Assembly: GCA_951799445.1 (NCBI GenBank)
Contig: OX637295.1
Span: forward strand, 16,678,001-16,742,000
Length of the DNA: 64,000 nt
Reading direction: 5' to 3'
Source: Pseudisothecium myosuroides
Lineage: Eukaryota > Streptophyta > Bryopsida > Hypnales > Lembophyllaceae
Shown here: positions 36,165 to 48,300 of the stretch, piece by piece
Position numbering within the stretch: the stretch's first letter is position 1
How the letters are laid out: each line of letters starts with the position of its first letter
The notes under the pieces: model-generated
Database searches by the model: none
What the model was told of the DNA's origin: nothing
What the model saw: the letters and a program-made list of their open reading frames with translations, nothing else
Made by a program: the position numbers and the translations under genes

Positions 36165-36675
36165 GCAATTAAATGCCCAATTTCCTCAAAAAAAAATGTG
36201 CAACTTCAAGCCTATAGAAAAAAAAGGAGGTAAATGTGTTAAAAAATGCCAAACTGTATTGATGACCATACATACTATTGCCAGAATGCTTCCAAAACCT
36301 CATTTCATTCATTGTACAGAGGCAACATATACAAAAATTGCATACAAAAATTACATATTCAAAACTCAGCATACTCTAAATTGGCCTCCTTCAATTCAAA
36401 GCCCCGGAATGAAGGAGCCATGAACCTCAGAATTTTCTTGAAAGAAAGGCTTTATAACCATTTGTCCGAAAACCAAAAAAAAAAACCCTGCTCACATTCT
36501 ACCGTTTTAACCATGCTCTTCACGAGACAATCAGTGTCTGTGTGAGGACGCAGAGGCCGGCCGAGAATCATTTTATTTTGAAACAAAAATGCATATGTTC
36601 ATCTTTGGAAGTTTGTGCAAAAAGCAAAGGTCTTGCGTAGTAGTTTGACCTCTTATGAGTTTGACTATGACTTTT

Positions 36676-36838
36676 TTAATCCTTGAAGGATGCAGGTCTA
36701 ATGATCAAGGTAGTCATCAAAATGCTTGAAATATTGGACCAATAGGTGCAATTTTTGTTGGTGCACTCTTTGTTTTTATAGTGAACAATGAAGTCATTCA
36801 TTGGACACTTTTGGTCCTTAACGTGCTTCAAGGGTTAA
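36676..36838 (+). mobile_element. TTAA-flanked MITE, third subtype
   Basis: TTAATCCTTGAAGGATGC at the left, GTGCTTCAAGGGTTAA at the right. Interior block GGACCAATAGGTGCA and AATGAAGTCATTCATTGGAC reappears near 38220-38300. A new TTAACCCTTTAAGGATG begins at the same right-hand TTAA (36835), so two elements may share one border. Confidence 0.65.
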
Positions 36839-37226
36839 CCCTTTAAGGATGTTGCCCACCAAAAGAGCTGGCGTATGTTGTCCATATGTTGAATTTATTT
36901 GATTCTCTCTGAACATTTAAAAAAAAAATTGGTTGACCAGTAGACAGTATGTCTGTGACTTGGTCTAAATTTTATACCTTAATTAGGATTCATTTTCTAC
37001 TCAATTTCCCCTTCTGTATACAAAAGGGGAGAGCATATAGTAAACAACAACATCCTGAAGGGGTTAAGGAAAGTATTCAGATTGTACCAAAAGAGGGGAT
37101 TTCTACGATGACCAGCCCATTGTTTCAAGGTCAACAAATACTGCAACTCCATCTCAACTGGAGCATGCAATTAAGTTTTTGTATCACATCTCAATCTGTT
37201 GCAAGGATTTCTTTTGATTTCATCAA

Positions 37227-38313
37227 TTAACCCTGAAACGATGCTGAGGATGAAAATTATCCAATGAATTTGACATAGGATATTTTAGTAGTAGATAGAG
37301 AAGCAATATTTCATCCGTTGTTTTTATGGTGGGAGGGGGGCATGGAGAGTCTTCTCACGACAAGAGTTGCCTTCATTGAAAGCCTCTTTTTTTTGGAGTA
37401 CAGTTGCAACCAACATTGCCCCTTGCATCATTCTAGGGTAAATGAATTTGACTAGATGACTTTCAGATTTATAGGTCATTTCTTCAAGCAAATTTTGCAG
37501 GTTTTATAGAGTTAGAGCAACTCTAGTCCAACTAGGAACTACCACACCAATGGCATAATGATAGAGCAACTAAAAAAAACGAGCCCCAATGAAACTGACA
37601 TTGTCTCCCTTTATCCCTAGCCCGACTATTTTTCATCCCCTGACAAACAATTTGGCAAAATATAGAGAGCCCGCATGTTGGCTCACAATTAAAAAAAGTC
37701 ATTAGAAGAGGAATGGGGCCTCAAGAGAACCCCTAGATATGCTTTAGTAGTAATAACAACTGCTGAATAAAAAAATTGATTTTTTTTTAAATAATTTTTT
37801 TTAATTAAACAATCTGATGGTTAAAGCTTCCCAAATAATAAAAGCCTTTCCTAGGCTCCACTCTTTTCCTAATGTCATACCTTTTCAAACTTTGTTATGT
37901 GTGCCAATAAATTGGAACTTCTTTTTCTTGCGTGAAAGGTCTTTCTACAATGTAGAATCTTTTTTTCACCTTCTTTTCATAATACAAAAAAGTTCATTTG
38001 AGGTTTGGATTTCCGGCTTTGCATTGGATCAATTTTTTTTTAAAGTTGCCAGAATGGAATGAGGTCCTCCCTCCACTTTAAAATTTAGATATTATCATAT
38101 GCACTAGTTATATTTTTCTTACTTCCAATGCTTAACAATTAACCATTTTTGACTATACAAAATCACATATGTACATAGCACCATAATTTTAGAGAATAAT
38201 ATACACTAACAGAAGTTGGGGTGGTGGACCAATAGGCACATTCTTTGTTTCTACATGTAACAATGAAGTCATCCATTTGACCTTTTTGGTTTACTGTGTC
38301 CATATAAGGTTAA
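37227..38313 (+). mobile_element. TTAA-flanked element, longer relative of 36676-36838
   Basis: Starts TTAACCCTGAAACGATGC and ends GTCCATATAAGGTTAA. The last 100 bp match the body of the 163-bp copy. The middle is unrelated AT-rich sequence, so it is either a larger member or a copy enlarged by an insertion. Confidence 0.45.
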
Positions 38314-38839
38314 GATAAACTATCAGAAATGACAGGCAGGAATGATTAGTTTATCATGTTGGCATTGTCAAAAAAAATTTAATTTCTATATAAAAAAAAT
38401 ACGAGAAATAGAGAGAGCAATTAAAATTTTATTTTTTTGACAAAGTATGAATTTGTTATGATTTTTTTGAGTAAGTTGCCCAATTGACCCGAAAGTGCCC
38501 CTACACTATTCCCCCAACCAACAAAAATTATACCCATGATGGTCATCTTGCTCACCTTAAGCAGTCACAATATATCCTAACATGGCCACAACATGGAGGC
38601 CTAAAAAAGTCACTTCCTCTGATGAATTTAATACTAAAAAGGTAGAATTCCTATTGCAATCACTGATTACTCCATCACTATCATCCAAGACATTGATTGT
38701 CACCACTAACTCAACTTAATGTAATTCAAATTTCATTTATTGAAAAAGTTTGCCATGGATTGATGCAAGCCATTGTAATGGGTCATTTCCTAAGTGTTTC
38801 GTATAAAGGTGGTTTGTCGATGGTATAGGGTAGTTTTTT

Positions 38840-38945
38840 TTAACCCTTAAAGGACATTGTGGCTATTTTTATTTTGATAATTGACAAAGAATCCTTCTAT
38901 GTTGGACAAAAGTGCAACTATTCATCTTCAAAATTTTGTGTGACT
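38840..38945 (-). mobile_element. Short TTAA MITE fragment, inverted
   Basis: TTAACCCTTAAAGGACATTG followed by AAAAGTGCAACTATTCATCT and AAAATTTTGTGTG, the reverse of the right half of 20180-20409. The left half is missing. Confidence 0.6.
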
Positions 38946-39218
38946 TCCAAATTTTGAATAGACACAAGAATGAGGGGGAACACATTGTCTTTACATGGTT
39001 AACTTCAATGTCAACCCTTCACGCTCATGTCTATTTAGTTAATATATCATGCTTTGAGTTTCTCCCTTTTATAGTTGTTGCTTCTGTTCAAGCTAAGGAA
39101 TACTTGCATCAGTGTTGAAGACGCTCTTTTGGCCACATTGTTGCTCATCAACAAAATCGGAAAATTCATCATCAATTGCTCACCTTGTTAGGATTAGGGT
39201 AAATACAAGTCGGAAGGA

Positions 39219-39972
39219 TGGTCATTGCAAGAAATACTTTCAATTGTTGGTTTGTTGCATTTGGAGTAGTATCATTGTGTAGATAGTATTATGAGGTTAT
39301 GAAAAAATTGTCATTATAAAATTGTACAATAAAATAATATGTGCTAAATTAGTAAACCATTAAAACAACATATCTTTGAAAATTCAAATAAAACAAAAAG
39401 TCTCCAAAAGTTACGGACAAAAACTAAGAAACTAGAAATTTCATGAAAATACATATTTCGATGTTTGTATTTTTTAAAATATTTAAAATATTTAAAAAAT
39501 CAAATTTCTATTATTTCCAACTTACAAAGGCTTTCAATAAATTCATCATATCTTAAAAAAATTAAATTCTATAATCTACGAACTCATTTAAAGGAAAAGT
39601 ACCTTGTATACATGAACAAGATAAAACCTTTTGCTAATAGTAAATTAAAATATCTTTGGTAGTATGCATAATCCTAGACTAAAGATGACCTCAGATCCCA
39701 ATGCTAATATCTCAAATTGCTATTTTGAGCTACAAATTGTAGTATGTAAAACTCAAACCAACAAATGTAACATTCAATGGGAAGTTGTTTATAAATAATA
39801 AAATATTTTTGAAAATACAAAAAAGTTATAAAATATGTAAAATAGTCATGAATACCTTACTTATAAATCTTGGATTTTTGGGAATTATAATACAATAGTT
39901 GTTAATAGCAAAAAAAATTCATCATCGTTGACATATGATTTGAAATAGTATAAGTGTTTCTTGCAATAATCC
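39219..39972 (+). mobile_element. GATTGC-family element, divergent copy
   Basis: Left TGGTCATTGCAAGAAATAC, right AGTGTTTCTTGCAATAATCC. Size (about 750 bp) and ends fit the family, but internal similarity is weak and the flanks (AGGA, AAAT) do not match. Confidence 0.5.
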
Positions 39973-39999
39973 AAATGAGGATTGGTTTGTGGTGAATTC

Positions 40000-40570
40000 A
40001 AGTGAAGTGAAGAGTAGGATTGCCGATTGCCGATTGTAGATAATTTGTGCACAATAAATTAGAAAATTGTTCAATTCCAAATGATGATTCTTGTACAAAT
40101 TCCATAGCAATCCTAACGATGTTGTTCTGGCTAATCATCATCCATGTTGTCATTCCATTTCCAATTTCAAACCATATTGGAGGTTCAAAATCAACGTTTA
40201 GATGAAGTTTTTGGATCGGAGTTGGTCCAATCATTTGCCTCCTTTTTGTAGAAAGAGTTGAGGGAATTTCCACAGGCACTGGTTGCATCTTTTCCTTATC
40301 AAAATCTCCCAATTCATTTCCTCTAGTATCAAATTTTCATTGGCCACTCTTTCTTTCAACTTCAAATTTGCTAAGGCTACAATCCTCCTCTTTCAAAGAT
40401 GTACTAGTTTTGAAATTAAAATCCAGATTCCACAAATATGGATGACGGAGTAGGGGTTGGCCACTATGGCTTGTCCAAGATCGAATATACCCGCATGGCT
40501 GCCTCCGGCAATCCAAGTATTAGCCTTGGATTCAAAATGGCAAACATCTAAAATTTGACAATTTCATAAA
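40000..40570 (-). pseudogene. Possible gene relic with shifted frames
   Basis: Minus-strand 40540-40430 reads HFESKANTWIAGGSHAGIFD and continues LGQAIVANPYSV, with the feel of a WD-repeat strand. Downstream, in another frame, 40312-40000 gives 104 codons (MGDFDKEKMQPVPVEIPSTL...). Both look protein-like but cannot be joined without a shift or an intron. I do not recognise the family. Confidence 0.3.
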
Positions 40571-41441
40571 AAGAGTGGTTACATACTATCTTCTTCTTTT
40601 TGTACACCAGTTGGTTGCTTGTCCTACCATTTTTTTGTCGGGCTAACAATGACCTAACAGGTGGTTCTCCTTGAACATTGTTGAAAACCTCTCTAGAAGA
40701 CCATGGTTCAATTTTTCTCATTTTTTGGAAGATATTCCCTCCAAAATCATGACAACCATCTAAACATTTAAGGATCTAAACCTAAGAGACTCAAGTCCAA
40801 AGTAGTGGAATGCCATGAGATTAACAAAAAAAATTGAATTTCATACTCTTTACAAAGCTGCATCGGAAAGGAGGTCGACTGATGGCATATAAGCTAGTTT
40901 CTAATTAAGGTGAATCTATATATTTGATTTACAAGAACATATAGATTCCGCTCCATTCATCTTAGTTGAAAATTTGTCTTAGAAATTCAGCTCTTTCACA
41001 TTAATGGAATTGCTTGAGCGGATAGAATGTATTGGGGTCATGCTTGGCCATTTTCATATTCTAACATGCACCATTCCATGTGTAATCTTGCGAGAAATTG
41101 CATGTAAATTCCGTTGATTGAACCGCTTGTACATTGTTGCAAATTAGCACAAAGTAGTATTGGCCGTCGTTTCCTCACTTTTCAATTCATAGAGAGAATT
41201 TGTACTAGCTGTTTACACCATTCTGCTTTAGAAGTTAGTTCACATTTGCGCTTGAGATACATCAAAATATCATGTAAGAATGATCGTAACGACGTAACTT
41301 AACATGCTGAGTACGGTGTGCATGATGCTTTCTCATGCAGATTAATTAGTTGCTCTTAAAAATGTTGATCTCCATTTTGTTATCCGTCAGTTTTTCACGA
41401 TTCTAATGACGTTGCAAGACAAACTAATTTGGAAAGGCACT

Positions 41442-41649
41442 CACTATAAGAAACCCGCGTTTTAAGTGATGTTAGCACAATTTTAGGAGACGGATTTTAG
41501 TGGACGTCCAAGAAAACAACTTTTGTAACTAGATGTTACATTAGACGTTGTTATTGACATAAAAACACAAATTGTTTTCTCCGATGCCCACTAAAATCCG
41601 TCTCCTAAAATTATGTTCACGTCACCTAAAACGTGGGTTTCTTGTAGTG
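41442..41649 (+). mobile_element. CACTA-type MITE with ACT target duplication
   Basis: Ends CACTATAAGAAACCCGCGTT and AACGTGGGTTTCTTGTAGTG, flanked by ACT on both sides (41439-41441 and 41650-41652). About 65-bp inverted arms (TTTTAGGAGACGGATTTTAG and complement). CACTA.AAGAAA with a 3-bp duplication is canonical for CACTA-derived MITEs. The borders are precise. Confidence 0.9.
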
Positions 41650-42598
41650 ACTTCATTTGAGCAAGCATGACAAATTCATTTGCAAAAAGCTTAGACTTGA
41701 TCAGATATAGTGCAATGATTACAGGGTTCCAATCAATCTCCAAATTCATCAACAAAAATTGATTGCAGCGATCATAATGGCAAAGATAGATGAATCCAGC
41801 ATGACTCCGTACTCGAGTCTCCTTGACTATGTCGCCGTATGTCAGAATCAAGTGGCAAGGTTTTTAATGCATCCTGTGGATTACAATAAGTATATCGAGA
41901 TAGAGGATGATCTTCTCACTAAAGTTACATACTATGCCAAATTCCGATGTTGAATGGAAGGACTATTAGACTTGCAAACAACTTAACATTACCAACATTT
42001 GCGCATCTTTTTTATGCTTACCATTGTACGTTTCTTTGAGAGGAGCTCTTGCTCAACAACATTTTGTGTCTCTTTCTAGCTGTGTTCTCCTAAATATTGG
42101 ATTTATTCATTCACTCTGTCTAGAACGAGGACACGCTCTAGAATTGGTTCGGGAGTTTGGACCTAGAACTAGAATGTAGGCTTGTAGCCCAAGTAAGCAA
42201 CTCTACTATAATTTGTAGGAATGCTCAAATCATAAATCCATTTTCAAGTTAATTATATAAGTATAATAAATTTTATCAATAAATTATTTGAAAAAAAATT
42301 TAGGTTGACATAATAAAATAATTCAAATTATAAGAATTACATTGTTTCGATCTGCCCAAACTATCCAATGTGTCCGCCCGTCCGAGATGTCCGATGATCC
42401 TAACTTGATCAATGTGACCACAATGTTTCAAACCACCTATATCATATGATTAGTAAGAATTTGCTATCAAAGTTTCAAAACAAATTTACAAACCACTATG
42501 AATCTATTTGAGCAAAATTATCATGATTGTACAAATTGAAATTTTATTGCAAGCCGCCCTGATTTAGTCTTTGTTGCCATCCTATCACCTCCATTCTT

Positions 42599-43018
42599 CT
42601 ATATTGTTGTCACCACCTTATCAACAACGTTTTCATTTTTCTTTGATGAACTAACACCTATATTTTTCTTCTTCAAACTACCGGTGTATTCCTTGATAAA
42701 ACTATAAAGTATTTTCTTATCTTCTTTTGACAAGATATATATAGAATTAGTACCTTCATCAAATATTAAAAAAATCAAACATATAACATGATCTAATCTC
42801 ACCAAATCAACCTCTTCACCACCAAAACCACCATATTCGTAACAATAACCAACTACATGTTTGTAGTATCTATGCAAGACACTAATATCAATTTCATTAA
42901 AAGGAATAGCACGGATATAATCAATAAACCACAAAATATAGTCATGGCCTTCGAGAAGACAACAATTAAAAATCCAATAGACAAACACTACATCTAGGTA
43001 CAAAAGTTCATAAATCAA
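42599..43018 (-). CDS. Unrecognised 139-codon open frame
   Basis: Minus-strand frame with mixed, protein-like composition (LLEGHDYILWFIDYIRAIPF, CYEYGGFGGEEVDLVRLDH, KEDKKILYSFIKEYTGSLKK), ending in a Lys/Ser/Asn-rich tail. Acidic and glycine residues are far more frequent than in noise frames of this AT-rich region. It may be one exon of a gene or a transposon-carried fragment. No catalytic motif or family recognised; start and exon borders unknown. A TTTTA microsatellite lies just upstream (43036-43064). Confidence 0.35.
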   Translation of the reverse strand: MIYELLYLDVVFVYWIFNCCLLEGHDYILWFIDYIRAIPFNEIDISVLHRYYKHVVGYCYEYGGFGGEEVDLVRLDHVICLIFLIFDEGTNSIYILSKEDKKILYSFIKEYTGSLKKKNIGVSSSKKNENVVDKVVTTI

Positions 43019-43035
43019 TAATTTGTGCAGTACCT

Positions 43036-43064
43036 TTATTTTATTTTATTTTATTTTATTTTAT
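43036..43064. repeat. Microsatellite of TTTTA units
   Basis: About six exact 5-bp units. A second short array of a 16-bp unit (TCTTAAATTTTATATC) lies at about 43181-43228. Confidence 0.9.
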
Positions 43065-43968
43065 AATTATTAATTTTTTTAAAATTATGACCTAGCCTTT
43101 AGATGAGCATACGTATGTTTATGATTTGATTTATTATTTAATTGTTATTTTATGAAATTTATATAATATATTTTTATATTTCTTAAATTTTATATCTCTT
43201 AAATTTTATATCTCTTAAATTTTATATCATTGAATTTGTCTTTAAAAGCATTTTCACATTAAAACTTTTATTTTATAATCATAAGCATTTAGAGTAGCTT
43301 ATTATACATTTGAAAATGTCATAAATAAATTTTATTATGATAGTAGTTCCTTACCTGGGGCTTGTAGACATACAAATATATTATAAAAATCCAAGGGTTC
43401 AATTTAGAAGCAAAGATTCAATTAGGATCCAGATTTGGACTTGAACCTAGGCATGCTTCTCCTTTGCTTCCTCAATTGGTGTTAGGAGCAGGCCACCAGG
43501 GTCATCATGCAACCACCAGATTACAAAGAATACTCAAGAATTATATCAAATTTCAGGAATGGGAAAATCACGTTTAACATATTTATGTTTAATATGCAAG
43601 TGTCACTGTGAAACCCGAGTTACGAAGAACTGTGCATGTGGTAGAATATTTAGAAATAGAAGGTCTACGGAGTGGTGCGAATGCTGGACAATCCGATGCT
43701 TTTCTATTTTCTCACTTTCTTCATCACAATGAATTTAATCAAGTGTTGCGTGTTGTCGCATTGTAAATGCATACATAGTGTAAAAACATATATTAATATA
43801 TCATTTTGATAAAAAAATTTACAATAATTCATATAAAAGGATGACATCATTTTAGTAGCTTTAAGGTGACGCCTTCTCTTTATGGAGCAATTCATATATT
43901 CAAGACGAAGCATCTGCTTGAAATTTTTATTAATGTGGTGTAACCTTTCTTTGTTTTCACTTTAGATT

Positions 43969-44280
43969 TTAGTATGTCAAACCGAAAGGTTTTTTCTGAG
44001 TCTCAAAATGAGGGGTTTTAACCGGAATTACAATTTGAGTTTTCTTTGTCGCAACTGCCAAATCAGCCTCTTTTGCTGCTAGGCCTTGCACCGCCGCATG
44101 AGCGTACTTAAGATGAAGTTGGACCTTCTCAACCACCAAAGCAATGTCACAATGGCTCGAAAATGACTCTGAAATGGCTCGTGGAGCAACGATGGCTTGA
44201 AAATCGTCGGCGTAACACTCGAGCATTGATGATCTTGTTGCAAATTGGATGTGTTGAGCACAACAACCGAGAAGTGACAT
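43969..44280 (-). CDS. Unrecognised 103-codon open frame
   Basis: Begins MSLLGCCAQHIQFATRSSML and includes LHLKYAHAAVQGLAAKEADL; balanced composition in a GC-richer island immediately left of the TTAA element at 44385. No family is recognised. It could be an exon, a small gene, or a fragment. Confidence 0.25.
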   Translation of the reverse strand: MSLLGCCAQHIQFATRSSMLECYADDFQAIVAPRAISESFSSHCDIALVVEKVQLHLKYAHAAVQGLAAKEADLAVATKKTQIVIPVKTPHFETQKKPFGLTY

Positions 44281-44384
44281 TTAATGGATGTTTTGAGAGT
44301 CTAAAAAACGATCAATACTTTTGAATGGTTTGGCTTATAAAGGGGATTCACAGCCACCGCTGGTTAGAAAGGCCGGTTAATCCT

Positions 44385-45305
44385 TTAACTCCTAAAGGAC
44401 CAAAGTCCCCTCGGGGGACACTTGGGATTTCGGGCAGGCTCGTGCGACCTGAAATTTTAACCTGATTTTTTGAAACTTTTTTTGAAGATAGGAAATCACA
44501 TTAGCTTTCTAAAAATATAATTTTTTTTTCAATGATGCCCGGGAGCAAAAGTTATGCCATTCTAAAGCAAAAAAACAGTTCGTCGGGCAGAAAAAAAAAA
44601 AAAAGAATGATTTTTTTTTTAAAATTTCCTCAAAGATCATGTTTTTGTCTACAATTATAGCTTTGATTCATTCAATTTGGACTTAGAATGAAAAAGTTAT
44701 GGACATTCTTGTTTTTCGGGCAATCTAAACATCTTAAAAAAACAAAACTTATAGAATTTATTTTTGAATGCAATTTTCAATTTTTTTCAATTTTTTTTTT
44801 TGACAAGGTTTAGTTTGTTTGCAAGAACAATCCCACCATTGGGATTATGGTGTTTTAATTCCACCTAAGAGCAATTAACGATTTTGTGTTTCGTTCAATT
44901 TTGAACCTACTTCTACTTAACAATTTTTTTATATGTGAAAATCAAGTTTTGATATGCTGAAATTTTCCCCCGACTCTCCACTCAAATATTCAACATAAAA
45001 AATTTTAACTTTTTGGTGTGTAGTGCAAAAAAAATCCACAAATGGCCATCAAAGTCATCTGAAATTGCAGGAAACAATTCCAAAAAATTTCTTTTTCCAA
45101 CTTTTTCCAACTTTCCTGATATCTTCCAATCGGAACGGTCAAATTTCTTGAAATTTTTACTTCATGATTTGAGACAAGTGAAGTTCAAGATCCTACGGTT
45201 AGATTGTAAAAAAAAAAAAAAATTGGTTTAGGGAGTGATCGCAGCAGAAATGGCAGTTTTCAATGGTTTTGGAGCTTGAAAATGGCTTGGTCCTGTAGGG
45301 GTTAA
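44385..45305 (-). mobile_element. Large TTAA-target element, inverted, complete
   Basis: TTAACTCCTAAAGGACC at the left and GGTCCTGTAGGGGTTAA at the right, with TTAA at both borders. The body is the reverse of 8404-9361 (CTAAAGGACCAAAGTCCCCT, GGGCAG, CGGAACGGTCAAATTTCTTG). 921 bp, no transposase. Confidence 0.82.
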
Positions 45306-48300
45306 TTAAGGCGGATCATACAAAATACGTTGTAGCCACGGTTAAACGCATTTCTAAGTTTCTACAAATGGAGTGATGCTTTTCTTGAATTTTGATTTTT
45401 TTACCTCTTGGATATACATCTAATAGACATGCAAGTGATTTACGTATTTTATTTTGTATGTTGAAAGTTATGAGCCACTACAGTGGCTCACAACTTAAAA
45501 GTAGAGAAAATTAAATAATTTAGATAAAATTACAAGTTAGAAATGATTAGTTGTATAAATGTAAGCTATAACCATGAACTATTGGACTTTCTAATAGATA
45601 GAAATGAGAATTCTATAATAAAGGTATGAATTTTAGGAATTGCAATTATACCAAAATAATGTAGAAATTCTAAAGAAAATTAGGAATCTTAAATCAAAAA
45701 AGACATTAAGTAAAAAATAAAAATTTAATTAAATAGGCAAATGGTTAGATGTGGAGAAATTAGAAATAAAATGCTACATAAAGAAAATTGTATAAAAAAT
45801 CGTATTGAAAATTAAAAATGCAAATACAAAAAATACAAAACTAATTAGTAGAGTTAGAACAACTATTAGAACACTAACATTGTGAAAGGCACTCCAGAAT
45901 AGCAAAAAAAACAGTAAAGTAGTGGGATTTATAGTAAAGTAGTACATTTTACAATAAAATAGTGCTGTTTCCCGCAATTTAATGGAAATTTCAATAGATT
46001 AGTATAGGGATGAAATTTTAATGGATGGCTCTTAGAGTGGGAGACTAAGATTAGAAGTTCTCTTGTGTTTGGTGGCTCTCTCTCTCAACTTAGGGGTGTG
46101 AGTTTGGAAAACAATTTTTTGTGATTTGTAGGCGTTTTAGGAATGGATTGCTAGTGATTAGGAGAGGGAAGGACTAGGAACAATTTGTCGAGTAAGTTTC
46201 ATCGTTTTATGAAAGAAAATGAGTGAAAAGTGGAGTTTTGGGAGGTCAGATGGGAAAGTGCTTGAGAATGAGGGAAGAACTTTGAGTGAGACCCCAACTG
46301 CCAACTTGGGCAAGCAATAGCGGGAGTATGGCAAATTGGATGGAGCTGGAAATTCGTGGAAAGATGCGCCTTGAATTTGACTTTTTAAAAAGCTTAGATT
46401 CAATTCATTTGGAGCACGGACGAGGCAAGGATAATCGATTTTGTGCGAGGTGGTTCTGCTGCCGCTGAAATTGGGAGAGGCGACTTTGAGGAAGTAGATC
46501 GGGAGAGTTAAAAGGATTTTGCAACTGAAATTTGGTGAGCAAGTGAGGGGCCAATTCAAACGTCCAACAAGCTTGGTTTGGGGCCACTTGGATAACATTT
46601 GAGATAATGGCGGCCGTTCTAGTGAAAGGTGGTCTGCAACCACAATTGCGGTGATTGGTGACGACTATTTTTGAATTTTTTTTTCTATGGATACTCTACG
46701 TGAATACCATGCTAAAATTATTGTAATGCTAATTACAACCTATTTTGATCTTACAACATTGGGCATGTATAGAGTTCTTGTTGGAGGAAATTTAAGGCAC
46801 AATCTGGCATGATTTGGTACCTAAAAAAAATGCATGATTAAGAAATTTCATTTTCTAGATTTTGGAGTAAGTGCGGAAGTGCTATTCAAATGGAGAAAAA
46901 ATTAGGGTTTGTAGGTTAAGTGATCAAAACCAAGGGACCATTCTAATTGTTTAAAAAGATGTGGATGTTGTACTATTGAATTTAGAACACTAACTTGAAG
47001 TATGAATGGGGATAATGCATGTGAACTGGGTTGTTTTGGTGAGATGTGGTGTGCTGAAATTTTAGGTTAAGTCCCATTTAGGGTCCATTTTAGTGTATTA
47101 AATGCAATTTTGAAGGCAAATTTGGCATAGAATGAGCTCTAGGTTCAAGAGGTAGATGGTGAATGATGGTAGGATGTTAAAATTAGCATTTTTAGGATCT
47201 TTGGTATATTGCCTGCATTTTGTTATAAAGTTTTTGGGAAAATTTTGAGTGTTTTGATTGAGAAATCCATTGCTTAGAAGGTTAGATAGTAAACATTTCC
47301 CTCCCAGACTTTTCTAAGGGTGTTTTTTGCCATCACAGTGAAAAATACTCATAAAAGTCATAAAAGGAAAAAATAGAAATAATTGCTTTCTAGTGATTTT
47401 TGGGTGACGTATCTTCTTAGTAAAAATGTAAATATAGTTGTGTGGTCAAATGTAATGAACAATAAATGGTAGTATAGACTTATAGTCAAGGTATGAATTG
47501 AAGTCTATTTAACTTGTGTGGTTGAGGGAGAAGATAAGGTAGAGGATAAAGAGGATATTATTCATTTTCTTCCTTGTTGTTGATTTAGAAGGCCTGAATG
47601 TTTGAAGAGCTTTAATGTGTTGTGTATTGAAAATTTTGAAATGAAAATTCAAGTGGTTGTGTGTCACAGTGTTGTGTTTCTAAAAAATCCTCTCTTGCTT
47701 GAATTGAAGCTGAAAATTAAGATTTGTGCTAGCTTGAGTGGAGGGAGGGCTGCTGCCTCCTATATGAAGGGGCAAAAACTTTGACCAGCCATAAACAACG
47801 TAAAAGTCTTTAATTTGCAATGAAATTTTGATAAAGTGTGAAAAATTGTATTAGCTTTCTATAAAACTATCAATCATTCAATTTGAAGTTTGTATGGGTG
47901 AGTTGTAAATGTCAAGACTTCGGGTGGCCATGGAATTTGGACAAAGTGTTAAAATAATTTGAGATTTAGACAGGGATTTAGAAAAAGAATAAGAAATTGT
48001 GTTAGCTTTTTATAAAGTTATCATTTATTCTATTTGGAATTGTTATGAATGAGTTGTAAGTGTCAAAGTGAATAAAGGTTTGTTGCTTCCATTTCTAAAG
48101 GCTAAAATTTTGAGTGACCATAAAATTTGGACTGAGTGTTAAAATGATTTGAAATTTGAAAAAAAAGTAGAAAATCAAATTAGCTTTTTAAAAAGCTCTC
48201 ATTATCTGATTTGAACTCTTGAAACAATAGTGACACCTAATCAAAGCTTGGCCAAAGAGTTGGAGTTGGAGGAAATATTGAAGATTTATATATTGTGGCT

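Noticed and set aside
36000..38300. Possible biosynthetic or defence gene cluster in the repeat-rich middle
   Set aside because: Only transposon ends and short noise frames were found; no enzyme or receptor motif.
43430..43510. Retrotransposon primer-binding-like phrase (GGTGTTAGGAGCAGG)
   Set aside because: No flanking LTRs, polypurine tract or gag-pol frame; the resemblance to TGGTATCAGAGC is partial.
46158..46643. Minus-strand 161-codon frame as a gene
   Set aside because: It is the complement of a purine-rich tract, giving Ser/Pro/Leu-rich low-information sequence; several overlapping frames are open on both strands.
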